From Magnolia sinica (lineage: Eukaryota; Streptophyta; Magnoliopsida; Magnoliales; Magnoliaceae), in NCBI RefSeq assembly GCF_029962835.1, contig NC_080574.1, positions 24,836,001 to 24,900,000 of the forward strand: a DNA stretch of 64,000 nucleotides. Direction: 5' to 3'. The notes beneath the pieces were generated by a model. That model was given only the letters and a program-made list of their open reading frames with translations, made no database searches and was not told the origin of the DNA. Below, one piece after another: positions 25,101 through 37,100 of this stretch. How positions within the stretch are numbered: the first letter of the stretch is position 1; every line of letters begins with the position of its first letter. Made by a program: the position numbers and the translations under genes.

Positions 25101-28100
25101 ATGAAAATGAAAAAGGAAGTTATCCCTAACATTGGCTTTCTGCTCGGCAATGGTGCTAAAATTAAATTCTGGGAAGATATCTGGATCGGAGATCAGAAGC
25201 TTAAACTCTAGTTCCCTCTCTCCTATCGGATCGCCACGTCCAAAAATGCCTACGTTGCTGATTTTCTTTACGAAGCCGGGGGAAAAATTGTTTAGAATGT
25301 TTCTTGCAGAAGAAGACTTGAAGATTGGGAAATCTTGGATTACACAGGGCTCCTGGAATGTCTCTATTCTACAAATCTCTCTCTCCTCCGAAGATGAATT
25401 TTATTGGATACCGGAAAAATCGTCTTGTTTTTCAGTTTGCTCCCTATACATCCAGTTGCGCAACAAGGAACCTGACCCGGATTACAATTTATCTTTTATA
25501 TGGAAATACGACGCCCCCCCGAAAATTCTTGTGTTTGCTTGGCTGGCAGAGAAAAAGAAAATTCTAACTATAGACAACTTGAGGAAGAAAGGTATGGTCC
25601 TTCCCAATATTTGTCTTTGCTGTATGCGATCGGAAGAGTCCGTTGATCACCTTCTGCTTCACTGTCAATTCGTTTAATCCATTTGGGCCGACATCTTGAT
25701 CAACTTCAATATGGCTTGGTGCTTCCTGGGAGAAGTTAACCATTTCCTTCTTGCTTGGCATGGGATGTATTTTGGTAAGACGAAAACCACCATCTAGCGG
25801 ATGGCGGTCCTGGCAGTCTGGTGGTCAGTTTGGGGGGAAAGAAACAATAGATGCTTCAGAAATTTATCCAATTTGGCCGGGATAGTAGCGACGTGGGTCA
25901 AGCGTCTAATCATCTTTTGGGCTTCGAATGTTAAGGATCTATCGGGCTTTGATTTCTTCTTCCTTGGAGTGTAATTTGAGGCCTGCTTTCTCAGCAGCCT
26001 CTCTTTTGTTTTTTCTTTCCTTTTAATGAAATCCTTTCATCTTTCACAAAAAAAATAAAAATAAAATTATGTGGCCTCGAAGAAGTTTCAATGGCAGGCA
26101 TTCATTCACAATGTTTCATGTGGTGTGGATCCTTACTCTTGCTCGGGTGGTAGACTCTCAGGAGTTTCAACACCTGGTTAAGGGTTCGAGTATCCATAGG
26201 TGGTGAAATCCCACTGCGGCGTGAGTGTGTGTAAAAAAAAAAAAAGACGTTAAAAAAAAATGTTTCCTGTGGTGTGGTCCACATAAGCTTCTGATATGCT
26301 CAACTCTTTGTACATTTCCATAAAATTTCTTTCTAAAAAGGATGAACGGTTTGGATAAGACATCCAAATCATGGTGGGGCCCACATAATTTACAAAGTAC
26401 ACTCCCGTATACTCAATAGGCAATCTATTTATTAAGGGAAGTGGATTAGGTGTTACGCGAGTAATACTTTAGTGGGTGTTACCCTTAATGTACAAGGCCA
26501 CGTTGATGCATTTTTCGTATATCCACACTGTCCATCAGTTTTTACAGATCATTTTATGAATTGATGTGCAATCTCAAGTAGATCCAAAGATGAAAGCCCC
26601 CAAGAAGTTTTCAATGGTAGACGTTCAGTCCTCACTGCTTTCTGTGGTATGGTCCACTTGAGATTCAAATTTGACTCATTTTTTGGCCAATGCCTGAAAA
26701 TGATCTTGTGAAATGAATGGATGGTGTGGATATAACACATGCATCATGGTGGGGCTAACAAAACTTGGTAACATCACACACCAAGTAGGTCTGTGGTTTG
26801 GCACACCATGCAATCTGCCTCCTGGAGTGGTACTTTGGTGAGACACTGGACCAACGATTTGAGTGGGAGCCTTACGTAGGGCTTACCTCTATGCATCATT
26901 GTATATCCATGCCGTCCATCTGTTTTTCCACATTATATTAGGGCATGGTCTAAAAAATGAAGCAAATATAATTTTCATGCAGACCATACCATAGGAAACA
27001 ATGGTCATTGGCCATTAAAAATATTATGTGGGCCACAAAAGTTTTGGATCAAACGGGTGTTTGTTTTTCTATCCAGGTCTGTTTGACCTTAACAATAGGT
27101 TGATAATCAACAAACATCACGGTGGACCCTAGGGAGGTTTTAATGGTGGACGTTCAGTGACCATTGTTTGTTGTGGTATGGTCCACCTGAAATTGCTTCT
27201 TCATTTATTGGACCACACCCTAATTGAAGCTGGAAAAACAGATGGACAACATGGATATACAATGCATGCATCAAGGTGGGCTCTACGGTTAGGGTCCCAC
27301 TCACATCGTTGTTCCAGGACGACTTTAATGGATCTTTGAGGTGCTGCTTTAATGGATCTTTGGATCCACTAAAGTGGGTGGAATCCTTGACCGTGGGGCC
27401 CACTGTGACGCATGTGCCTTATGTCTACTCCATCCATCTATTTTTAAAACTCATTTTAGGGCATGCTCCAAAACATAAGTAGATCCCAATCGTAGGTGGA
27501 CCATAATATGGAAAACAATGGTAATCGACCAATAAAACTTCTCACAGGCCACGAAAGTTTTGGATTAAGCATATATTTGTGTGGTCGCTTCATCTATGTC
27601 TTTGTGACCTTGTTAATTAATTGAATGGCAAAAAAACATTCCGGTGGACCCCATGAAGTTTTCATTGGTGGCAATTTAATCACAATGGTTTGTTTCATGT
27701 GGTATAGTCCACTAAAGATCTGGATCTTGTTCATTTTTCAGTTCATGACTTAACAGGAGCTGTCATATTTGATGGACGGTGTGGATATAAGGCACATACA
27801 TCACAGTGGGCCCCACAATTATTTAATGCATTTTTTGTATTTTTTTAAAAATTTTAAAAATGAAAATATATGTATTTAGGCATGTCCTGAAGTTTTACTG
27901 AAAAATTCCAACATTTTCCTCATGTTGTTTTCCCTTTTCCCCCAGTTATTGGCGATATTATCGGCGATAAAGATATTATATCTTTATCTCCGGCCAGCGA
28001 AACAAGTAGCGACACCGACAATTCGAACACTGGATGGTTGGATGGATGTTTGGATGTTTGGATGATTGGATGATTTGATGGCATGGATGGATGGGATGGT

Positions 28101-31100
28101 TGGATGGTTGGATTATTGGATGGATGGGATGGTTGGATTATTGGATGGATGGGATGGTTGGATGGTTGGATTATTGGATGGATGGATGATGGATATTTTG
28201 ATGGATAGGGATGGATGGATGAATGTTTGGATGTTTAGATGATTTGATGGGATGGATGGATGGATGGGATGGTTGGATGGATAGATGAATGTTTGGATTA
28301 TTAGATGGGATGGTTGGATGGATATTTGGATGATTGGATGAGATGGTTGGATTGTTGGATGGATAAATGGGATGGATGGTTGGATCATCATGCATATGTA
28401 TTTTGTTTATAAATTATATGCTTATTTATGCATGGCTGTAAAATGTATGAATGCATTCTGCTTGTTGATTGGTTTAATGAGATTTGAGTGATTGTTGTGC
28501 TACTATTGGACTGATTTCTTACGAAAACACATGCTTTTAGGCCCTAATTAAATGGAAACTTATTATGTATGCATTCTTTTTATAATTTTTTGATTCTGAA
28601 TATGCAAATATGTGTATTTAGGCATCTCTTGAAATTTCATTGAAAAATCCACCATTTTCCCATGTTTTCCCCGCATTTCCAGTTATCGGTGATAACGATA
28701 TTATATCTTTATCTCCAGCCAACGAAACTTGTAGCGATACCGACAACTCGAACACTGATTGCAAGTGGTTTCCCTTTAAAAGTATGAATATTAATTTTGA
28801 TCAATGCGTCAGCTCATAGATTGATGACCTGCCTATATGATCGGTACTGGCCAATCATTCAAATTACAGTATATATGGGTAGAAATTGAAACTTTCCTAC
28901 TTCTCGAAGATTCAACTGTTGAGTGTTGATGCCATGAATTTTTGGTTGCAGTTGGTTGGGGATGCTTCCAGGAACATGGGCTTATGTCAGTGCTGGTGCA
29001 TTTGGGCGAGCAATCATAGTAAGCTTCAATTTTTTCATTTCCTTTTCTGTTGCAATAGATTCTGATGCATTGCTTCTGAAATGTATGGATGTTAATGTTG
29101 ATGCAAGCATAAAACACCTTTTTGATGACTTCTGTTTCACATGTAGTGGCATTTGTTATCCCTTCTTGAAATTCTTCGCTTATGAGCAACTCTTCTTATC
29201 TCTGTTTTTTTTTTTTTTTTGGAAAGATGATGCAATTTATTAGTGCCAACGGCCAAGAAAACAAAAGACAACAGAAAACAAAAGAAAACAAGAAAAAGAA
29301 AGGGACACAAATACACATCCTAGCCCACAACCTTCAAGGGACCCAGTACCTGCTATACAACAAAGCCCTATTGAAAACCCCGAAACTCGACTCACTCTGA
29401 TTGCAGAAACAGCTGGAATTCCTTTCTCCCCAGATAGCCCACAAAACTGCTAAGAGAGCCACCCTCCATTTCCGATTGCCTACACACCCACCTCCACCAG
29501 CATGCCATGAGCAAAAGAGGCTGTTGATGGAATGCGACTTGTTCAAGAAACCTTTGACCACCCGAGAATCAAAGACCAAACCTCCAAGGAGAAAAGGGCA
29601 GTGGATACAAAGATGGTCCACTGATACTTATCTGTTTTCTGTTACGTTCCTGACTAATATGCACAGACAACCACCATCCTGCGAAACATCCTGGAACCTG
29701 AGTTGTTAGTAGTTTTTCCCTGTAAAATTCTGGCTTTCCTGACAAATACTTTAGAATTTAACATGTGAATATTTTATACAGTACAGGTGCTCTTAAAGTA
29801 TCTCATTAGTAGTCAAAAGTTATTACTGCTTTGAAAGCTGTTATGAATATCCATTGCTGAATTATTTGACATTATTATCTTTGTAAATGCTCAGGTCCAC
29901 AGTATCTAATGCTGGGTTCCTGTAAATTAATTTTGCATTGAGTCATCATCCTCATGATCCCCATCAGAACCTTGTCCTAACTTTTTGGGGTCAGCTTTAC
30001 AAATCCCGTTTTCCCAATCATTCCTAAGGCCCTATCTTTAGTGAACAAGAATTCATATTCCTTCTCACCACCACAAGGCCAAGTCTTTTGATTCAGGCTG
30101 ATTCGGGCCCACGATCCATGGGCCAGCCCCAGGCCTGTTAAGCCCAAGCCCAACAGTTGGCCAATCAACAAGGAAGCTCAAGCCTCCTATTTAGGTAGTT
30201 AGCTAGCGAAATCAATCAGCTAGCTAAGAATAATCTAGTAAAACATTTTTAATGCATTCTTATATCTTTTTATCTCTTGTCCATATTTGTAATAAGTCAT
30301 TTGTTGTCGATGATATTGTGTGTTTTCCTTTTATGTACGTTTCAAAAGCCTATATAAGGGCCTGCGATGAGTAGTATGAAGGCACCTTTGAATTGAATGA
30401 AAATTTCTAGCTTGTTTCTTTCTACTTCGTGTGGTTCTCGTGTTTAGATTGAAGGTGCCTACGCTTGGGCGGATCTTTCCCATCAGCCGATTGCGCCATC
30501 TTTTTAGGTCTCCCTCTCATCCTCTTTTCAGGACGTTCAACCCTAATCAAAGTTCCCCATCTTCCCAGAGTTGTCTCTGGTCTTTGTTGAACATGATGGA
30601 GCCATCTCAATCTTCTTTCTATCACTTTCATTTCTCATTTTGACTACTACTGGGCTGCATTGAACAGCCTCATTTCTAATTCTGTTATTCCTTAGTCTTC
30701 TTGCACGTCCATCTCAACATCCTCATCTTTGCAACACTCGTTCCCCGCTTTGAATCTTATCAATATTTGTGGTTGGCCTCTCTATGGTAAGTTATAAACA
30801 TGCTGCTTCCTAGTAAGAAATAAATGAACCTGTTTGGTTATTTATCTAGTCTAAGGCCCTGTTTGGATGACATTCTAGAAATTGGTTTATGAAAACTTCA
30901 CTATGTGAAAACACAGTTTTGAGAGTGCAGTTCTCGAAAACTCACTTTATCTGGAAATGCTGTTTGGTGACTACCTGTTTTTTTTTTTCCTTATATTGTT
31001 GTTTGGATGGAGTTACCAACGCTTGCTCACCTTTAAACCTATAATTTTGCATATTCCTAAAATTTCATTAGTAGGACCAAACTTCCATTACAAGGCCAGG

Positions 31101-34100
31101 CACGTTTGTCTTTCCAATTTGAAAAATGTTTGGGGCATTGCACATCTATTGTCCTAAAATCTTCTAATCTGAAAGAGTTTTGGAAGTGGCATATACTTTT
31201 CCATGCTTCAGTTAGTTCAAGAAAGTAATACAGTGACATTCCACGTTCAACCGAAAGTATGCTAACCCTGAGTGAATCTCTTCCACTTGCACTTTACAAG
31301 CAACACGTGCTAATATGGCATGTGTGTAGAATGTCTGTTAGTTACATAAGAGATTGCTTAGCCCCCTTTGCTTTTTTTTTTTTTTTTTGAAAATGGAAAA
31401 AAAAATCTATTATAGCTTGTTACATTACATGATTAATTAATACAAGTGATCAGATTTTATTTAAAATTTTTTTTTTTTTTTTAAAGGGTGAGAAAATGGA
31501 AAAAATTCTACAAAATCATGAAAAACTGTTTAATTAATACAAGTGATCAGATTTTATTTTAATTTTTACCCATTTTATTATAGCTTGTTACATTACATGA
31601 TTGTATTTACATCTAAATAACTATTAGACCATCTACAACAATCAACAAGTGAACTAACAAGTAACAACTTACTAAAAACTACAAATATAGAAATTTTATT
31701 GATGAGTTGATGTAGCAAAACTACAAACTACAAACAAAAGCAGTAAAAAAACTACAAAGTTACAAATATAATTACAATTTTCAAACTACAAATTAGTTAC
31801 AATTACAACTTACAAATTCGAAAATTAAAAATTACAAATAGGTTACTATGCTAATACTATACACATTAATTCCTAATCCATTGTGGCACAACATAATCAC
31901 CACCATCATTGTCATCATCGTTGTCATCAGAGTCATCCCCTTCTTTGACATATACTTCATCTTCTTTTGTTTCTTCGTCATCGGTTCGCAGTAGTTGTCC
32001 AACCACATCCAATGGTTGATCTTAATTATCAGTTTTTTTTAATCTCCTCAATCTCATCTATTTCTTGGCCTTGATTGCTACTAGGCCTTGTGCTTGCCCC
32101 TCTTCTCTGCATTTGATTTGAGAACTTTATCCAGGTGCTAATCTAAATGTGGCATCTTCTACTTAGGCCCATGGTAGGTCCTTGCCTGCAAATATCAGGT
32201 CTGTCTCTACACGCCACTCACTATTTGTCTTCAAATCACATAGGTAGATGAGATCATAGAAATCGGGCTTTTCTCGCCTAGCTTGGAATCGTTTTTAGTC
32301 ATATTGGACAAAGACCATGTCATTTAGCTTCTTTTATTCAAAACGATCCCTTTTTTTATGTGAATCTATATACCATTTCAATTGAAAGTGAATTAGCGAA
32401 TACTATCAGATACATACTTTTAAGTTTTAATATTCACTCTAAAGTCTAAATTTAACATTTGAGGAGTGAATTGAAAAACCTATGACTTGAATGTACTCAA
32501 CTTGCGCTCACAAGTGTTTGCAAAACTTATAAGGCCGATAATTTTCATGGCCAACTTCTTGGGTGCTAGATCCTTCTCGTTCGGGTCCACTTCAGACATT
32601 GACCACCGGTCAACTATGCAAACAACAATTAATGTAAGTTAGACCTTGTAGATCGTAAGAAATTATTTCTGAGTTAGAGCGACTTGCTAAGATATTCATA
32701 CTTGCAATTTTATAGTTCTATGCCCGATGACTATGTCTCTTTAGAAAATCCCTACACTTTTTATGTATACGTCTAGTAGAGTAGAAATCCTATCCCGTTC
32801 ATCTTTATCTAGAACCATTCTCTTCAAAACATCAAGAAAGTCTACCATATGCGTCGCTTCTGCCTCATTTCGATTGGCGAAATTGAAGAATATAACCAGA
32901 TTAAGGATGTAGACAGCCGAATACAATGGAGATGACACTAGTTGTCTCATCTCTTATCTATAATATATAATATGGGCCTATAATCATGTTCATTATAATT
33001 AAAGTGGCCCATAAATTTGTTTATAGCCTTCTGCATAGCATCATAGATGTATCCTATTGGTGACTTCTCATCTGTCTACCTATCTTACACGCCTACCAAG
33101 AGATTTGATGATTTTAATGCCTTTAGCACTTGTGTCCAAAGTGATTGCAAAATAATAGTTTGTTGGACTACCTTTCCTTCGGTCTTCTTTGACTAAGGCC
33201 CATATTCCAATTGGCCTACACTGCAAAGCGTTCCAAGTTATATATATTTTTTCACACAATATTTGTAGTGTTAAAAAGGCTGTTGTGAATCGGGTGATTG
33301 TTGGACGAAACAAATTACGATTGACCGACACCATAAATCTTTTTAAGTTTTTTTTTTTTTTTTTCATACAACCTTTGTAGTGTTAAAAAAAGGCTGCTGT
33401 GATTCGGGTGATGATTAGATGAAATAAATTACAACTAATTTGTTTTCTCATATGGAGTAGAAGGGCATGTTTATACATAAATACAATTATTCTTTTAGCC
33501 CTGGCAATCACTTTAATATATATAACTTACTTATATCTTCTAACATCAAATGTATACAACGTGCCACGCATGGAGTCCAAAATAAATGACAGCCATTTTT
33601 CATAAGTAGGTGACTGATGGCTATATAAGAGGCTATGTTGTCTGTGATAACTTGGACAACATATTCTTCTCCAATTTCCGCAACTACAAATCTAATAATT
33701 TAAATAAATATTATGCCATGTGGTAATTGGTCATAATTCCAGTTAGGCAATTAACGAGAAAGTTAATGAACGTCCCACTGGATCTATCGGTCCATCCATC
33801 GACCATTAATGTGCATTTATAGATTTTCCACGCCTCTTTGTATTTGGCGATATAGTTTCTAGTAAATTCAACCTCATTTTGAGGCAAGTTTCCCTTCATA
33901 ATGCGAAAGTTTGCTAGTCCAAGTCCAAATTGACTTGTTTTTTCAACCATAACTTTAAAGCTCTTCAATTTAACAGCGTTGAAAGCAACACTGGCTAACT
34001 GCTTATCAATGTACTAAATTGTGGTTTTCATATCTTTATTCTTATATAAATTTTCAAGTATTGTTTGAGTGGCTCAGTTTCCTTTTCCCCTTTGGTCAAC

Positions 34101-37100
34101 TACTTCCTCGGGATGTGATCTATACCACTTATCCATTGGCCCATGCCAATTAGATCCTTTGGGTGCTGGTGGTCTAGATCGCCTTGTGGACATAGGTGTA
34201 TCATTATCGATATCAACAACATAAACATGTACACCAATATCCTCATAAGCTTTACATTCCATGAGTTCAGTACCGAACTGTCATGCCTTTTTGAACATGT
34301 TTGTCCACATACTCCATGATTTCCTTTTGAATTTTTGTAGTAACATTGGGACATACTCTTGCATTTGATCTTGGTGTTGCTTGTGCCAGCCTATGCTACC
34401 AGCACTTACATCCCTGGCCATTATACTTCAGTTTTAAAAAAGAAGATTGGGAAGAAGACATGATGAGAGATGAAGATTAGAGTCTAGTCTACTTCTAGGT
34501 ACCCAAGTCTAGTTGTCTAATCTAATAGAAGCGAGGAAGACTTGTCATTTTATAGGATCTCCCATTCGTCAAAAAGGCCGTTCCTTTGCTCATACGTTTT
34601 GAAGCTTGCTTGCTGGTTCTGAGCAAAGTAGGAGTGACATTCAAAAAGAGAATGCTATGTACGTAAATGCCTCAATCTGAACTCCGAGCACTAAATTGTG
34701 ATGTAGCCTTGTAGGAGCCTTGAAGACTTGGTTGGTACTTGGTAGTAAAATGGTAGAGTAGTTGATAACTTGTCTTGATATACTTTTGTCTTGTACTCTT
34801 GTTTGAAAAAATTATAAAAACTTACACAAGTAACACAATCAAACTTGAAAAAGATAAGCAATATATTGAGATTTGAGTCTAATGGGGAAGATTAACGTGG
34901 ATAAAGGCGGCTATGTCAAATCTCCTAGTTTACTATATATCGTTATTCAAATGTCCAAAGATGGTTACTAATCGTTTGGAGAAAATTAGGTGAGGTTTCC
35001 TATGGCAAGGAGAATAGGATAAAAAGAAATTTCATTTAATGAAATGGAAATAGGTGTGCAAGCCTTTCGAAGAAAGTGGAGCCGGAATAGGAAGTATGGA
35101 AGTGATGAATAATGTGCTTTTGGGGGAATCGCTATGGTGTCTTGGTGAGGAGGATGCTTTTCTGTGGAAACAACTCATACAAAAAATATGGCTTAGAGGA
35201 TGGAGGTAGGCGGATAAGAGAGTCCTCTTTATATAAAGCTTCGGGGGTTTGGAAAACAATAGCAGGTTTGAGAGGGAAGTTTAAGGAAGTGGTGGGTTTC
35301 TCGTTGGGGGATGGAAGGAGTATCCATTTTGGGTGGACGTTTGGATGGGAGATAAGCCTCTTCAAGAGGAATTTCGTAGTTTGGCTAGGATTTCGGTGGA
35401 TAAGAATACACCGGTTGCCTGGTTGTTTTTCTAGACATGGGAATGAGGTGATTTGGGCTCCACTGTACAAGAAACTTGTTGGAAGATGAAGAAGAAGCAA
35501 TGATTGAATTGTTGGAAATGCTTCAAAACATTATGCAATCAGTGGGAGAGTGGAACTCTATGATATGGGTACAAAATAAATCAGAGAAATTCTCAGTCAA
35601 ATCATTCTATAACTTTATGGTTGGGTCTTCATCAAAAAAGGAATATAGTCACATAGCCCTGGTGTGGTTTTATAGGTCCCCTCATAAAGTAGCGGCTTTG
35701 GCTTGGTTTGTGGGAAGGAAGAAGGTGTTAACGGTTGATAATCTTCGAAAGCGAGGGATGAAGATAACCAATATATGTTTGTCAGGCATGCCAGATGAAG
35801 AGACAGTGGACCATCTTTTCCTTCATTGTCCTTTCGGTAGAGAAGTATGGGAGAATTCTTTTGCAGAATTTGAAACTATGGGATGGGGGAGGAATTGACA
35901 AGGAAGGGAATGTTCGATGAAGATGTCCTTGTTGGATGGAATTTGGGCTGTATGGGAGGAACGGAATAGATGTTTTTGGAATCGAAGAAGTTGGGCAATT
36001 GATGTTTTCAAAAAGGCGATGGTGAATGTAAAGGAACAGGAATCTGCTTAAAGCAATAAGGTAGTTTTTTTTATAAAAATTTTTAAATTTAAATTATTTA
36101 TATTGTTTTGGTCTTTTTTCCTTTTTTCATGTTGTATTCTTTTGGCTTTGACCTTGCAATAATAAATCATTGCACACACACAGAGAGGCCCTAATAAGAT
36201 AATTGCTTTTATGGACTAAACTACTTTTATGGACAATAAGCATGGTCCAAACACTCCTAAACTACTTTTATGGACTAAACATTGAACGCCATTTAACGCG
36301 CCACCCAAATAGGCCCTAATAAAATAATTGCTTTACCCTTTCAGAAGAAGGAACAGAAAAGCATGGTCCACTTCATGTGCTCGATGATCCAAACAAGGAT
36401 TGATCTATTCCTTGCTTTCTATTCAGAGCTTAAAATGGGCAAGTGGGAATTCTTAACAGATAATATCCTGCTGCACCACTGCTTTGCCGCTTGCAGAGAA
36501 CTGACAGCAAGCAAACAACCACCCTACCTACCCTCCCACCACACACACACCACCAAACACCCACCACCACCATCATTACCCACCCAAAATGATGCACACA
36601 AACTTCTTCGCTTCTGCTAATAATTTGGAGTTTTGTCCGTCTTGGGCTTCTGTCATGCACTACTAGTTTTCCTGATTTTATCAATATGTTGGATGTCCCC
36701 TAAGTGAGGTATTGGGTTTCTTTTTAACTTCTCAGCAAGAAGAATCAGATGTGGGTTTACCAGGAGGAAATGGTCAGTTACTGACACTGGGCCTAGGCCT
36801 CTTAGTTACAGCATTGGCTGCAACTTATGTCACGCGAATTGCAAAGGTAATGTCCCTATCGAAATTTCATTCACAAAAAATTAGTTGTCACCATCTCTCA
36901 CCATGTGTTCAGACACCAGTTTGCTGTTATGACAGAGTTCCTGTGTCATCTCCCCTTTAAAATAGCAGTCCAATGTAAGCATAAAATGATCTAGTCCTTC
37001 CAGCTCAGACAACACCTTGAGACCAACCCTGATACTTGGGATTATTTGGGGTGATAGTCTTTTTATTTTGGTCCTTTGGCTTACTGGTGCTCAATAAAAA

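Larger units (their letters stand above)
13444..26384. repeat. Palindromic GGGCCCAC element split by the LINE and carrying the SINE
   Basis: The left arm (13444-13689) begins TTGGGCCCACCTTGAATG with CCATGCCGTCCATCC. The right arm (26069-26384) ends GGATGAACGGTTTGGATAAG then GGTGGGGCCCAC. The left part stops in a TATCAACTTGATC motif. The right part resumes with a TTATGTGGCC box, which in intact copies (for example 11600-11630) follows almost directly. The LINE entered here, and the SINE at 26129 sits in the right arm. Confidence 0.65.
12844..28032. mobile_element. Inner hAT-type element (interrupted), nested in the outer one
   Basis: It starts CAGTGTTAAAATTATCGGCG and its right end on the reverse strand reads CAGTGTTCGAATTGTCGG. 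Perfect 8-bp duplications GATGGTTG lie at 12836-12843 and 28033-28040, inside the GGATGG array. The left end shares CCCCAAATTTTCGTTTCTCT with the outer element (about 10811 versus 12918). The right end shares the GATATTATATCTTTATCTCC block (about 27971 versus 28697). It is therefore the same family as its host. It contains palindromic elements, a LINE, a Gypsy, a third hAT-type element and a SINE. No transposase was seen in its own sequence. Confidence 0.87.
10735..28757. mobile_element. Outer hAT-type element (interrupted)
   Basis: The left end is TAGTGTTTTCATTGTCG and the right end reads CAGTGTTCGAGTTGTCGG on the reverse strand. Perfect 8-bp duplications ATTGCAAG lie at 10727-10734 and 28758-28765, the hAT hallmark. 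Its own sequence is 10735-12843 plus 28041-28757; the middle is later insertions. The ends are rich in self-complementary TATCGGCGATATTATCG-like repeats. The interior carries the GGATGG minisatellite and palindromic GGGCCCAC repeats. No transposase was seen, so it is probably non-autonomous. Confidence 0.85.
30855..36316. mobile_element. Possible PIF/Harbinger-type element boundaries (uncertain)
   Basis: GGCCCTGTTTGGATG at 30855 and, on the reverse strand, GGGCCTATTTGGGTG at 36316 form a short inverted repeat, each next to a TAA (30852-30854 and 36317-36319). That is the target pattern of PIF/Harbinger elements. Interior similarity between the two sides was not seen and no Harbinger transposase is present, so the ends could belong to two different MITEs. 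Confidence 0.3.

Noticed and set aside
28113-28395. His/Pro/Ile-rich frames on the minus strand
   Set aside because: They are translations of the GGATGG array.
35112-35500. Long antisense frame opposite the L1 fragment
   Set aside because: Shadow of the LINE coding remnant.
36363-36684. Frames with His/Thr/Pro runs on both strands
   Set aside because: They come from a CCACCACAC-type low-complexity tract just upstream of VTT exon 6.
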